Positions 1 through 7,872 are shown, counted from the stretch's first letter. The stretch is 34,876 nt of DNA from Fretibacterium sp. (GCA_024681935.1 JAIKZX010000155.1:1-34876), one strand, 5' to 3'. Notes: generated from the letters alone by a model not told the origin. Made by a program: numbers and translations.

Positions 1-1
1 G

Positions 2-1285
2 GTGTCTTACACCTACAGCGACAATCTCTTCAGCCTGGATGACGATGACTCCGGCCTGCTGTCCGCGCTTGGGCTGGATCTGACGGACGAGGAGCACTAC
101 ACGGCGGCTCAGGATGCCGTTGTGCTGATTGATGACGATGAAGTGACAATCTCTGACAACTACATCGACTATGATAACGAAGTCCTGAACGGTGTTCGGC
201 TGGACTTCAAAGGCGTGGGCAAGGTGTCCGTGGACGTCACCCAGGACACGGACAAGACCGTCGAGAGCATTGAGACCTTCGTGGAGAGCTACAACACGCT
301 GATGGACTGGATCAACACCCGATCCTCGGAGAAACAGGTCAACACGGACTACTCTGAGGACAGCGACAGCAACTATCTTTCCCGCAGCTCAGACGACTTC
401 CACACAAGCTGGGGCCTGCTGTACGGCAACTCGTACCTCCGCAACACCAAGTCTGCCCTGCGCTCCATCATCTCCCAGGACTACGCTTTCACCTTCAAGG
501 AACGCACGAGCGCCGAGGCCATCTATGGTGATATGTCGAACAACGGCATTAAACGCACAACGCTCAGCAACGGCACGGAAGAGGACGGTAGCGCCACTCT
601 CAGCATCAAGGTCGGGGACCACTCTGCCAACATCACCATCACCTCGTCGGATACGCTGGAAACCATCGCGGCAAAGATCAACGACACTACAGGGACTGAG
701 GATTCCAACGAGGCATGGGGACTTCACCATGATAGTGCAGGAACTCTTCAGAACTACGTCAAGGCCGAGGTCGTAGACAGCAAACTGGTCATCAAGCAGG
801 GGTCGACGGCCGGGACCGACGAGATATCCCTGTCAGGCACGACGGCTCTGAACGCCCTGAAGATGAATACCACTTACAGAGGACTCTACCAGATTGGGAT
901 AGAGACCACGTCGGACAACTATGGCATGAGCGGCGAAATTGAGTTCGATTCCCAGGCGTTCCTCGATGCGATGGAGGAAAACCCGGAGGAGACAGAACAG
1001 CTCATGCTGGCCTTCGCCAAACAGATGGACTCGCAGGTGAAGTCGATGCTCCAGTCGTCCAGCACCTACTCCGGGACGCTGAAGACGGAGATTACGAACA
1101 TCGAGACGCAGATCACCAGCATCGACGAGTACCTGAGCAAATTCCAGGAGCGTCTGGACCGCATGGAAGAGAGCCTGCGCTCGCAGTACGCTGCGGCGGA
1201 GGAACGAATTTCGGAGCTGTCCCAGCAGGCCAGCTCCATCTCCGGCATTCTGAGCCAGCTCAGCGGCGGTGGCAGCGCGTCGTAA
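2..1285 (+). CDS. fliD: Flagellar filament cap protein FliD, C-terminal part (5' end outside window)
   Basis: FliD sits at the tip of the flagellar filament and helps flagellin subunits fold into place outside the cell. The frame is open to the left edge, so the GTG at base 2 is probably internal and the N-terminal D0/D1 region is missing. About residues 35-105 show the typical FliD join: an AQDA stretch, a short strand-rich segment, a TQDTDK motif, then a helix with FVESYNTLMDW. The last 75 residues (about 350-415) are a heptad-rich helix ending in a Gly/Ser tail, as expected for the C-terminal D0 coiled coil. The middle is rich in Asp, Ser and Thr, as surface-exposed cap domains often are. 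An intrinsic terminator follows directly. The identification rests on the conserved C-terminal architecture; only the exact length is unknown. Confidence 0.88.
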   Translation: MSYTYSDNLFSLDDDDSGLLSALGLDLTDEEHYTAAQDAVVLIDDDEVTISDNYIDYDNEVLNGVRLDFKGVGKVSVDVTQDTDKTVESIETFVESYNTLMDWINTRSSEKQVNTDYSEDSDSNYLSRSSDDFHTSWGLLYGNSYLRNTKSALRSIISQDYAFTFKERTSAEAIYGDMSNNGIKRTTLSNGTEEDGSATLSIKVGDHSANITITSSDTLETIAAKINDTTGTEDSNEAWGLHHDSAGTLQNYVKAEVVDSKLVIKQGSTAGTDEISLSGTTALNALKMNTTYRGLYQIGIETTSDNYGMSGEIEFDSQAFLDAMEENPEETEQLMLAFAKQMDSQVKSMLQSSSTYSGTLKTEITNIETQITSIDEYLSKFQERLDRMEESLRSQYAAAEERISELSQQASSISGILSQLSGGGSAS

Positions 1286-1306
1286 CATTCAGCAGAATTT
1301 AATGGG

Positions 1307-1348
1307 AAGGGATAGCCGACAGAATGAGGCTGTCCCTTTTATTTTTTT
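1307..1348 (+). terminator. Intrinsic terminator after fliD
   Basis: An 11-bp stem (1307-1317 with 1328-1338, one G-U pair) with a 10-base loop is followed by a T-rich run to 1348. It lies 22 bases after the fliD stop and just before the ribosome binding site of the next gene, so it ends the flagellar transcript. Confidence 0.85.
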
Positions 1349-1361
1349 GAGGTGAGCTGCG

Positions 1362-2576
1362 ATGAAAAAGTTAGAGGCAATATTCTGCCCTGATTCAAAG
1401 TACAGAGCGTTTCTGCTCTCCGCTGTCACCTTTGGACTGGCCTGCGGGCTGTACAAGGGGGTCATGGACAATTATCTGGCCGAGGTTGTTGCCATGACGA
1501 AGTTTGACCGCGGTGTGCTGGAATTTTTCAGAGAACTGCCAGGGCTCATGCTGATCTTTATCCTTGCGGTGCTCTACACCTTTTCTGCGGAGAGAATATA
1601 CAAGACCGGCGCTTTTATCATGGTGCTGGGAATGGGGATGCTGGCTCTTGTCCCGGCATCCCGTGCCCTCGTTACCCTGTCGATTTTCACCTATTCACTG
1701 GGGGAGCATATGCAGTTTGGCATGAGGAGCACACTGTCTCTGGAGTACTCGCAGGAGGGGCATGGAGGCTCGGCGCTGGGAGTCCAGACCTCGGTGTACG
1801 AGGGGGGAACCCTGATGGGTTACATCGCTGTCGCTGCGGTCTTCTTCCTCATAGGCCGAACACCTGGGCTCTTCCGCCCCATCTTCTGGACGGCCACCGC
1901 TATTTTTGCGCTTGGCTTTGCCGCGTCCCTGAGATTGACAGGGCACAGCGGCGCGGACAGGACCAAAAGCCGCTTCTATTTCCGCAGAAAATACAGCAAA
2001 TTCTATATGCTGGAGGTCTTTTACGGAGCAAGGAAACAGATATTTTTCACCTTTGGTCCTTATGTGCTGGTGCTGTTCTATGGGGCAAGCGCCATGACCA
2101 TCAGCCTGCTCTTCGCCGTGTCCGCAATCAGCTGCTTTATCGCTTCCCCTGTCATAGGCAGAATTATCGACCGGCTGGGTTATAAGATTGTGATGATTTC
2201 TGACACGCTGATTCTGGTGATTGTGTGTTTTTTCTATGGTTTTGCTCATCATATATTCACCATGCGCGTGGCGTTTGTTGTCTGCTGCCTCAATTATGTT
2301 CTTGATTCGGTCATCTCCCTGGCGTCGATGGCATCCAACGTTTATGTACAGGATATCTCCGTCAATGCCGAGGAGGTAAAAGCGACGATTTCAACAGGAC
2401 TTTCTGTCAATCACCTGATAAGTATCCTCATTGCGCTGTTTGGCGGCTGGATATGGCAGACGCTGGGCATTGAGACGCTTTTTGTCCTTTCCGCGATTTT
2501 GGGGCTCTTCAACAGTGCCTACGCCGCGACTATTAAGGTGGAAAAGGTTTGTAACGACGAAAAGGCACTGGCGTAA
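1362..2576 (+). CDS. Major facilitator superfamily (MFS) transporter, substrate unknown
   Basis: A 404-residue polytopic inner-membrane protein with about 12 hydrophobic segments and a central, positively charged loop (about residues 192-210, many Arg/Lys), the usual 6+6 layout of MFS carriers. Length is normal for the family. Secondary transport of a small solute driven by an ion gradient is the family function; nothing in the sequence identifies the substrate. The start is supported by a GAGGTGAG ribosome binding site 6 bases ahead of the ATG. The gene lies between the fliD terminator and mazG. A carrier close to a sugar epimerase (3549-4427) may hint at sugar import, but mazG lies between them, so this is weak. 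MFS membership is secure; specificity is not. Confidence 0.8.
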   Translation: MKKLEAIFCPDSKYRAFLLSAVTFGLACGLYKGVMDNYLAEVVAMTKFDRGVLEFFRELPGLMLIFILAVLYTFSAERIYKTGAFIMVLGMGMLALVPASRALVTLSIFTYSLGEHMQFGMRSTLSLEYSQEGHGGSALGVQTSVYEGGTLMGYIAVAAVFFLIGRTPGLFRPIFWTATAIFALGFAASLRLTGHSGADRTKSRFYFRRKYSKFYMLEVFYGARKQIFFTFGPYVLVLFYGASAMTISLLFAVSAISCFIASPVIGRIIDRLGYKIVMISDTLILVIVCFFYGFAHHIFTMRVAFVVCCLNYVLDSVISLASMASNVYVQDISVNAEEVKATISTGLSVNHLISILIALFGGWIWQTLGIETLFVLSAILGLFNSAYAATIKVEKVCNDEKALA

Positions 2577-2620
2577 ATCGGATATACTATCATTATTTAT
2601 GGATTTGGAGGCGCGTTGCC

Positions 2621-3466
2621 ATGTCAGGTCTGTCGGATGTGAAGGCGGAGAAGGCCGCCGCAAAACATTATTTTGACGAAATTGTGGACATCATTGAGCG
2701 GCTCAGGGCGCCGGACGGCTGTCCCTGGGACCGCAAACAGACGCTGGAAACCCTGCGGACCCCCATCACCGAGGAGGCTTACGAGCTGGCTGATGCCATC
2801 ACAAAAGGTAAAATGGACGCGGTGAAGGAGGAGGCCGGGGACCTTCTGCTGCAGATCGTGTTCGTGGCGTCTCTGGCCCGCGAACAGGGGGCCTTTGGGA
2901 TGAAAGACGTGGTGAGGGGAATTTGCGACAAGCTCATTCGCCGCCATCCCCATGTCTTTGGCACAGCGGACGCGCGAGACAGTGAGGAGGTCCTCCGCAA
3001 CTGGGAACGTATCAAGTTAGAGGAACGGCGCGAGAAGCAGGAGGACCTTTCCATTTTAGCCGGTGTCCCGGACGGACTGCCGCCGCTGCTGAAGGCTAAC
3101 CGGCTTCAGGGCAAGGCCGCGCACGTAGGCTTTGACTGGCCAAAGGGCGACGCCGCTCCGCTGTTTGACAAACTGGACGAGGAAATTGGAGAGTTCAAAG
3201 AGGCCGCCGGGCGGGGTGACGCCCATAACATGGAGGAAGAACTGGGCGACGTGCTGTTCATGGCGGTGAACCTGGCGCGATATTTTAAAATTGACCCGGA
3301 CGCGGCGCTGTCGCGTGTCTGCGGGAAGTTCAAGGCACGCTTCCAGCTCATGGAACAGATGGCCGCGGAGGAAGAGCGGCGGGGGGGCAAGCCGCTGTCC
3401 GGCCGTTCGCTGGATGAGCTGGACACGCTTTGGGACCGTGCGAAGGAGAAGCTGAAAGCTCAATGA
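2621..3466 (+). CDS. mazG: Nucleoside triphosphate pyrophosphohydrolase MazG
   Basis: MazG hydrolyses nucleoside triphosphates to the monophosphate and pyrophosphate, clearing non-canonical nucleotides and, in E. coli, lowering ppGpp. At 281 residues it has the full two-domain form. The first MazG domain shows the start CPWDRKQTLETL, then EEAYEL and EEAGDLLLQIVF. The second repeats the pattern with EEIGEFKEA and EEELGDVLFMAVNLAR. These acidic EExxE/ExxD helices bind Mg2+ and are intact in both copies. The ATG has a GGAGG site 9 bases upstream. The 44-base gap after the MFS gene is AT-rich and could hold a promoter (TATACTAT-like stretch near 2583), but no clear -35 is visible. The protein is cytoplasmic. 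Identification is firm from motifs and length. Confidence 0.93.
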   Translation: MSGLSDVKAEKAAAKHYFDEIVDIIERLRAPDGCPWDRKQTLETLRTPITEEAYELADAITKGKMDAVKEEAGDLLLQIVFVASLAREQGAFGMKDVVRGICDKLIRRHPHVFGTADARDSEEVLRNWERIKLEERREKQEDLSILAGVPDGLPPLLKANRLQGKAAHVGFDWPKGDAAPLFDKLDEEIGEFKEAAGRGDAHNMEEELGDVLFMAVNLARYFKIDPDAALSRVCGKFKARFQLMEQMAAEEERRGGKPLSGRSLDELDTLWDRAKEKLKAQ

Positions 3467-3548
3467 ATGAAGGCGTAAGAGAGCCCCGTCCTGTGCTAAA
3501 ATAGGATAAACAGATTAAGATTACCTTTTTAAAAGGAGGTACGAATCG

Positions 3549-4427
3549 ATGAAATATGGCATTTACGCGCCCTATTGGACGCACGAATGGACATCGGACT
3601 ACGAATACTACATTCCCAAGGTGAAGAAGCTGGGGTTCGATGTACTGGAGATTTCCTGCGCGGCGCTGATGGAGAAGTACACCACGGATGCGCAGCTTCT
3701 TGAGCTGAAACAGCGGGCCGATGACAACGGCATTACCCTGACCGCTGGTTACGGCCCCACCAAGAATGACAACATCTGCTCCAGGGACCCGGCCATCGTA
3801 TCATGCGCGATGGACTTCTTCCAGAAGCTTCTTCCCCGCCTCATGAAGATGGATATCCACATCTTGGGCGGCGGGCTCTACACCTACTGGCCCCTTGATC
3901 CCACTTTGCCCATGGACAAGGAAGGCGACCTGGAGCGTTCCATCAAGAATATGCGCATCCTTGGCAAGACCGCAGAGGACTGCGGCGTCGTGCTGGGCAT
4001 GGAGGTTCTGAACCGTTTTGAGGGCTACATGATCAACACCTGCATGGAGTGCAAGAAGTACATCGATGCGGTGGGCAGCCCCAACGTCAAGATTATGCTG
4101 GACACGTTTCACATGAACATTGAGGAAGATAATATGGCCGCTGCTATACGTTACGCCGGCAAGGATCTGTGCCATCTGCACCTGGGTGAGCAGAACCGGC
4201 GTGTGCCCGGCAAGGGGACGCTTCCCTGGGCGGAAATCGGCCAGGCCCTTCGGGACATCGGCTATCAGGGTGCCGCTGTGATGGAGCCCTTTGTGCTTTC
4301 CGGCGGGACTATCGGCAAAGAGATAAAAGTTTGGCGCGACCTGGTGCCGAACGCCACTGAGGAAAAACTGGACGAGGATGCGCGCGGCGCCGTGCAGTTT
4401 GTGCGCCACGTGTTTGGGGAAAGATAG
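3549..4427 (+). CDS. D-allulose (psicose)/D-tagatose 3-epimerase
   Basis: A 292-residue TIM-barrel enzyme of the xylose-isomerase-like superfamily that should invert C3 of ketohexoses (for example fructose to allulose). The resemblance to characterised D-psicose 3-epimerases extends over the whole length, and the key residues fall at the same numbers as in the Agrobacterium enzyme: metal ligands Glu152 (MEVLNRFE), Asp185 (MLDTFHMN), His211 (HLHLGEQNRR) and Glu246 (VMEPFV), plus His188 and Arg217. Glu152 and Glu246 are the catalytic pair. An AAAAGGAGGT site 8 bases upstream of the ATG is nearly perfect. A TAAAAT box at 3497-3502 may belong to its promoter, though no good -35 is seen. The natural substrate in this organism is unknown; related sugar or inositol epimerases remain possible. 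Confidence 0.88.
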   Translation: MKYGIYAPYWTHEWTSDYEYYIPKVKKLGFDVLEISCAALMEKYTTDAQLLELKQRADDNGITLTAGYGPTKNDNICSRDPAIVSCAMDFFQKLLPRLMKMDIHILGGGLYTYWPLDPTLPMDKEGDLERSIKNMRILGKTAEDCGVVLGMEVLNRFEGYMINTCMECKKYIDAVGSPNVKIMLDTFHMNIEEDNMAAAIRYAGKDLCHLHLGEQNRRVPGKGTLPWAEIGQALRDIGYQGAAVMEPFVLSGGTIGKEIKVWRDLVPNATEEKLDEDARGAVQFVRHVFGER

Positions 4428-4429
4428 CC

Positions 4430-4843
4430 ATGTGGCTGGGCTTGAGTTTTGTTATCCTCTCAATTTTCCTTTTGGGTCTTTTCCAATGGGCACGCAGCGG
4501 GGCGGGTATCTGGAGGATTTTTTCGCTCAGGCAAGAGCATAAGGCGGATCCCCTTGGCAGTGCGGAGAGGAAAGAGGCAGAGGAAGAGGTCAAACGTCTG
4601 GAGCGGGCGACGGACCGGACTCTGCTCATCAGCTTTAAGCTCATAGGCATCATGGCGCTCCTTGTGTGGCTGGTTCTGGGGGTGTCGTTTGTGATTGATG
4701 CCTTTGGGCTCAATGATTGGCTGAATGAAATGTCGATGAGTGCGCATCGGTATTGGTCCAGCGGGGTTACGGACCGTGGCCCGCAGTCCAGCGTTGAGCG
4801 AAAGAATATGCTGCGCAATATCGGTGCGGGCCTGAGGAAGTAA
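4430..4843 (+). CDS. Small two-helix membrane protein of unknown function
   Basis: A 137-residue protein I do not recognise. It has two strongly hydrophobic segments (about residues 2-20 and 67-91) separated by a highly charged stretch (about 30-62, rich in Glu, Lys and Arg), and a charged C-terminal tail with two Arg/Lys clusters. This suggests an inner-membrane anchor with a short cytoplasmic helical linker. The ATG lies 2 bases after the epimerase stop with a GGGGAAAG stretch upstream, so it is probably translated with that gene. It ends 38 bases before the convergent nudC stop. No catalytic motif is evident. The tight coupling makes it likely to be a real gene; function cannot be inferred. 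Confidence 0.6.
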   Translation: MWLGLSFVILSIFLLGLFQWARSGAGIWRIFSLRQEHKADPLGSAERKEAEEEVKRLERATDRTLLISFKLIGIMALLVWLVLGVSFVIDAFGLNDWLNEMSMSAHRYWSSGVTDRGPQSSVERKNMLRNIGAGLRK

Positions 4844-4881
4844 GGTAATCGACAGTAATGCCGCCGGTGCCCCCTGGGGGG

Positions 4882-5649
4882 TCAGGCTTTCTGGCTCAGC
4901 GGTGAGGCAGCAAAGTGGTCAATTAAACGGCGGGAGATGCTGGCAGCGTCCGGAATATTTTGAGGGAGGCTTTGGGGGGCAAACCAACCGGCCTCCCCAA
5001 TTTCTACGCCATCAGGCTTCAGTTCTCCCGATTTCCACCGGGCCGTGAAGCCCAGCATCAGGGAGTGGGGGAATGGCCAGGGCTGGCTCTTAAAGTAGCG
5101 GATATCCTGAACTTCTATTGAGACCTCCTCCCGCACCTCGCGGGCCACTGCCTCTTCAAGGGTCTCTCCGGGCTCCACGAACCCGGCCAGGATGCTAAAA
5201 CGTCCCTGAGGCATCCCCGTGTTGTGGGCAAGAAGCAGTTTCCTCTCCCCATCAAAGTCGCGTTCAATGGCAACGATGACCGCCGGAGAAATCGGTGTAT
5301 AGAAAATCCGCCCGCACTTTGGGCAGCGCCGTCCATGGTCCGTCTCGCTGGGAACCAGTTTCTCACCGCAGAAGGAGCAAAGCCGGACGTTCCACCACCA
5401 GTTGGCGAACTGCCACGCCCCGCCCACCTGGGCAAAGACCGTCTCGCCGTAGCGGTGCCACACCTGGCGCAGACCGATGAATTCCTCTCCCTTGCCTGGG
5501 GCGTAGTCCTCCTTTAACTCGCACCAGGATGGCAGAGCCTGCCAGATTTCAGGGAAGTCCCTCGAACAGAGGACGGCCCCCACCGGAACCTCTTCGCAAT
5601 CCAGAAGCCCGTTACGAATCAGCACGTTATTTCCTTGAAAGACGAACAT
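4882..5649 (-). CDS. nudC: NAD(+)/NADH diphosphatase (Nudix, NudC family)
   Basis: Cleaves NAD(H) to NMN(H) and AMP; E. coli NudC also removes NAD caps from RNA 5' ends. The 255-residue protein has a four-Cys zinc ribbon (C91, C94, C109, C112), then the Nudix box from G156 (GFVEPGETLEEA, REVREEVSI). Downstream is the NudC hallmark SQPWPFPHSLM (188-198), which separates it from other Nudix enzymes. The penultimate glycine of the Nudix box is Ser177; the Mg2+-binding REVREE core is intact. The ATG at 5649 has a GGAGGTG site upstream. The frame is open further upstream but there runs through the tRNA-Pro gene, so the longer form is false. A terminator hairpin ends only 22 bases before the start codon. 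Confidence 0.92.
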   Translation of the reverse strand: MFVFQGNNVLIRNGLLDCEEVPVGAVLCSRDFPEIWQALPSWCELKEDYAPGKGEEFIGLRQVWHRYGETVFAQVGGAWQFANWWWNVRLCSFCGEKLVPSETDHGRRCPKCGRIFYTPISPAVIVAIERDFDGERKLLLAHNTGMPQGRFSILAGFVEPGETLEEAVAREVREEVSIEVQDIRYFKSQPWPFPHSLMLGFTARWKSGELKPDGVEIGEAGWFAPQSLPQNIPDAASISRRLIDHFAASPLSQKA

Positions 5650-5671
5650 ACGCACACCTCCAAAAGGCCAG

Positions 5672-5702
5672 ATAAAAAAAAGGAGGCCGCCTTTGGCCTC
5701 CT
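5672..5702 (-). terminator. Intrinsic terminator between tRNA-Pro and nudC
   Basis: Perfect 8-bp stem (5695-5702 with 5681-5688) and 6-base loop, followed on the minus strand by eight or more T residues. It lies 12 bases after the tRNA 3' end and 22 bases before the nudC start codon, so nudC mRNA would have to read through it or start inside it. Confidence 0.85.
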
Positions 5703-5714
5703 CACTTTTCTTAA

Positions 5715-5792
<78 letters not shown>

Positions 5793-5805
5793 AACAACGC
5801 TGGAT

Positions 5806-5834
5806 ATCTTACCATTTTCTCTCCCTGGCGTCAA
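5806..5834 (-). promoter_or_regulatory. Sigma70-type promoter of tRNA-Pro
   Basis: On the minus strand a TTGACG -35 box (5829-5834) and a TAAGAT -10 box (5806-5811) are separated by exactly 17 bases. The -10 ends 13 bases before the tRNA 5' end. The -35 box begins 4 bases after the stop codon of the copZ-like gene. Confidence 0.82.
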
Positions 5835-5838
5835 ATGG

Positions 5839-6054
5839 TTATGCCGCCTCAACGGAGAGCACCTTGTAGCCTTCGTCCACCACCGCCTGGGTCAGAACAC
5901 CGTCCGCCACGTCAGAGGAGAGCGTTACCGCTGCCGTCTTTGCCGCAAGCTGGACATCCACTGCCGTCACGCCGGATAGCTTTTCCAGCGCCTCTTTGAC
6001 GTGCTTTGCGCAGTTGGGGCACATCATGCCCTCCACGTGCAGAATCTTTTTCAT
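5839..6054 (-). CDS. Heavy-metal-associated (HMA) domain protein, CopZ-like
   Basis: A 71-residue, single-domain HMA protein with the metal-binding loop GMMCPNCAKHVKEAL near the N-terminus (Cys residues about 12 and 15) and the usual beta-alpha-beta-beta-alpha-beta length. Such free-standing domains are cytoplasmic metallochaperones, most often carrying Cu(I) to P-type ATPases. The second residue of the CxxC spacer being Asn is less common than Ala/Ser/His, so the exact metal is open. A GGGGGGA site precedes the ATG. No copper ATPase or repressor lies nearby. It follows the tRNA-Ser terminator by 37 bases, so it may depend on read-through from the tRNA promoter. Confidence 0.87.
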   Translation of the reverse strand: MKKILHVEGMMCPNCAKHVKEALEKLSGVTAVDVQLAAKTAAVTLSSDVADGVLTQAVVDEGYKVLSVEAA

Positions 6055-6091
6055 CGCTATCCCCCCTTTCCAGGAACAGAGCTTTCGTTAC

Positions 6092-6115
6092 AAAAAAAAC
6101 CGCCCTCAAAGGCGG
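6092..6115 (-). terminator. Intrinsic terminator between tRNA-Ser and copZ-like gene
   Basis: A CCGCC/GGCGG stem (6111-6115 with 6100-6104) with a 6-base loop, followed on the minus strand by eight T residues (6092-6099). It lies 20 bases after the tRNA-Ser CCA end and 37 bases before the copZ-like ATG. Confidence 0.82.
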
Positions 6116-6135
6116 CTGCATCGAATTCCCCAAAA

Positions 6136-6223
6136 TGGCGGAGACGTAGAGATTCGAACTCTAGGAGCATTGCTGCTCAGACGCTCTCCAAGCGCCCGCC
6201 TTCGACCACTCGGCCACGTCTCC
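6136..6223 (-). tRNA. tRNA-Ser (anticodon GGA)
   Basis: An 88-base class II tRNA on the minus strand with encoded CCA. The acceptor stem GGAGACG pairs with CGTCTCC. The anticodon loop TTGGAGA sits on a GGCGC/GCGTC stem and gives anticodon GGA (serine TCC/TCT). A long variable arm (GAGCAGCAATGCTC) identifies serine. The T loop is GTTCGAATC. Confidence 0.96.
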
Positions 6224-6243
6224 GCAGGAAGAACACGAGGGGT

Positions 6244-6272
6244 ATTATACACGAACATCCCGTTTTTGCCAA
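6244..6272 (-). promoter_or_regulatory. Sigma70-type promoter of tRNA-Ser
   Basis: On the minus strand TTGGCA (6267-6272) and a perfect TATAAT (6244-6249) are 17 bases apart, with the -10 ending 20 bases before the tRNA 5' end. This is one of the two best promoters in the window. Confidence 0.85.
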
Positions 6273-6330
6273 CAAGGACTTATTCCCATAAAGTAAAAAA
6301 CGCCAGCATCAGAAGAGCCCGGAGGACATA

Positions 6331-6411
6331 TTTTTAAACTGTCCCCATGACATAACGTAGTGAAATGCATAAAGGAGTCCGCCTGAAGGGGGAAGCGGGG
6401 ACGTTTAGAAA
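6331..6411. repeat. Imperfect inverted repeat, possible remnant of a small mobile element
   Basis: The arm TTTTTAAACTGTCCCC (6331-6346) recurs in inverted form as GGGGACGTTTAGAAA (6397-6411), with one base missing and one mismatch, about 50 bases apart. The stretch between has no gene. Together with 6273-6330 and 6412-6453, which show nothing recognisable, it makes up the gap between the tRNA-Ser promoter and the yedF terminator. A MITE-like or REP-like relic is the simplest reading, but it is an inference. Confidence 0.4.
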
Positions 6412-6453
6412 TTTCAGAAAAGAGATATTGCTGTTAAGGCAATTCATATTATT

Positions 6454-6488
6454 AAAAAAGGCACCGGCCGCGAAGCCGGTGCCTTTTA
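6454..6488 (-). terminator. Intrinsic terminator after the yedE-yedF operon
   Basis: A perfect 13-bp stem including the A/T ends (6456-6468 with 6475-6487) with a 6-base loop. The minus-strand T-run is longer (6454-6459), which fits the end of the yedF transcript 22 bases upstream. The plus strand also ends in TTTT, so it may work both ways. Confidence 0.85.
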
Positions 6489-6509
6489 AGTGTCCACAGG
6501 TGTGCGCGG

Positions 6510-6728
6510 TTATTTCTCCAGGATTACTTTGTACCCGCCCTCGCGCTCCTCTGTTGTGACACGCCAGCCCTTGTTCTCGCCGAAGCGGGAGACGTTATTC
6601 CGGGACGTGGCCGTGTCCACCAGCACCTCGACCCGCCCGGAACTCAGGCCGGAGAGGGCCTTTTTTGTTTCAATCACTGGCTGCGGGCAGGAAAGCCCGG
6701 AAGCATTGACCGTAATCGTATCGCTCAT
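6510..6728 (-). CDS. yedF: TusA/SirA-like sulfurtransferase, YedF type
   Basis: A 72-residue TusA-fold protein with the active-site motif SGLSCPQPVIETKKAL, where the CPxP cysteine carries persulfide or, in selenium-linked relatives, possibly selenium. The rest matches the family: a DTATSRNNVSRF strand-helix turn and a C-terminal EGGYKVILEK strand. The ATG at 6728 has a GGGAGGT site; the frame extends upstream but only into yedE. It lies 13 bases after yedE. This pairing matches the YedE/YedF combination found with selenium metabolism, where YedF often has a further C-terminal domain. This protein is the single TusA domain only, so tusA is an equally fair name. It could handle sulfur rather than selenium. 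Confidence 0.8.
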   Translation of the reverse strand: MSDTITVNASGLSCPQPVIETKKALSGLSSGRVEVLVDTATSRNNVSRFGENKGWRVTTEEREGGYKVILEK

Positions 6729-6741
6729 GACAGGACCTCCC

Positions 6742-7857
6742 TTAACTATTGCTGGGCCGGAAGAGGAACCCGACCGCCAGACAGAATACCAGACCAATGA
6801 CCGTCACATGTGCGCCCATAGGGCCAATGCCCGCCCCGCTGGAGGCAGCGGCGAAGTTATGCGCCACAGCGGCACCCACCAGCATCCCAAGGACGAAGAT
6901 GCCCGCGTCGCTGTCGCCCTCGCCGGCCATGATGAGCTGACGGCCGGGGCAGCCGCCCGCCAGGGTGAAGGCCAGACCGGAAAGGACCATGCCCAGGAAG
7001 TTCCAGAGCTGGTCTGTGTGCGCTACAGGCTGGGGAACGGCCTTGACGCCCTCTGCGGCAGGGGTGATGACGAAGCCGGGGTGGAAGTACCCGAGGGCGT
7101 AATTGGCGGCGAAGGCCACAACGGTGAAGGCCACAATGCCCTTAAACAGGTGGGCGTCGCCCATCATGAAGAGGTCGCGCAGGGCGCCGACAGTGCAGAA
7201 GCGGCTGCGCTGCGCAAGCCATCCAACGATGAGCCCTGCCCCCAGGGCCATAAAGATGGGCGCGTGCTTGGAGCCGGGGCCGGAGGTGGAAAAGAAGATG
7301 GGGGCCTTGCCCGCCTCGCCAAAGGTGGGCGCCAGGAACAGGAAGGCCAAAAGCGCAACGGCGATGAGCGGCATGATGAGGCCCGCCGCCTTGGGATTGT
7401 TCTCGGCCGCGCCGAGGCTGAAGCCGTGCCACAGGAACCCGATGCCGATCAGAACGCCAACGGCCAGTCCCGCGACACCGTAAAGGGCATTCCAGTCACC
7501 GCCCGCTACACGCAGGTAAGCCCGCCAGGGGCAGCCCAGGAAGACCAGCGCGCCCAGCATGGCAAAAATGCCCAGGCCAAAGCGCACCGCAGGGGATGAA
7601 CCGCCGCGGGGTGAGTATTCGCGGAACAGGAGCGCGGAAAGGAAAGAACCCAGGATGAAGCCGGGAATCTCCGGCCGGATATACTGAACAACCCCGGCGC
7701 GGTGAAGCCCCAGGGCCCCCGCGATGTCGCGGGTGAAACAGGCCACGCAGAACCCCATGTTGCCGGGGTTGCCAAAATGAGCCAGCGCAACGGCGATGAG
7801 ACCGATAATCCCGCCGGCAATCCAGGGACCGTGGCGTGAAGTCAAGACCTTATCCAT
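6742..7857 (-). CDS. yedE: YeeE/YedE family membrane transporter (putative selenium or thiosulfate importer)
   Basis: A 371-residue polytopic membrane protein with about nine to ten hydrophobic segments and the twinned motifs of the YeeE/YedE family. The N-terminal part contains GNMGFCVACFTRDIAGAL and VQYIRPEIPG, which I associate with the YedE branch linked to selenium rather than the shorter thiosulfate carriers. Later come a conserved QRSRFCTVGALRD stretch and GGCPGRQLIMAG, in which Cys residues line the transport path in the related thiosulfate channel YeeE/TsuA. A CTGGAGG site precedes the ATG. The yedF-like gene follows by 13 bases. Substrate assignment is by family resemblance and context, not by a visible binding site. 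Confidence 0.82.
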   Translation of the reverse strand: MDKVLTSRHGPWIAGGIIGLIAVALAHFGNPGNMGFCVACFTRDIAGALGLHRAGVVQYIRPEIPGFILGSFLSALLFREYSPRGGSSPAVRFGLGIFAMLGALVFLGCPWRAYLRVAGGDWNALYGVAGLAVGVLIGIGFLWHGFSLGAAENNPKAAGLIMPLIAVALLAFLFLAPTFGEAGKAPIFFSTSGPGSKHAPIFMALGAGLIVGWLAQRSRFCTVGALRDLFMMGDAHLFKGIVAFTVVAFAANYALGYFHPGFVITPAAEGVKAVPQPVAHTDQLWNFLGMVLSGLAFTLAGGCPGRQLIMAGEGDSDAGIFVLGMLVGAAVAHNFAAASSGAGIGPMGAHVTVIGLVFCLAVGFLFRPSNS

Positions 7858-7872
7858 AAAATAACCTCCAGA

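Noticed and set aside
6490-7599. 369-codon plus-strand open frame opposite yedE
   Set aside because: It is the antisense shadow of a GC-rich membrane gene, low in hydrophobics and rich in Gly, Glu, Gln and Arg, with no ribosome binding site or family motif.
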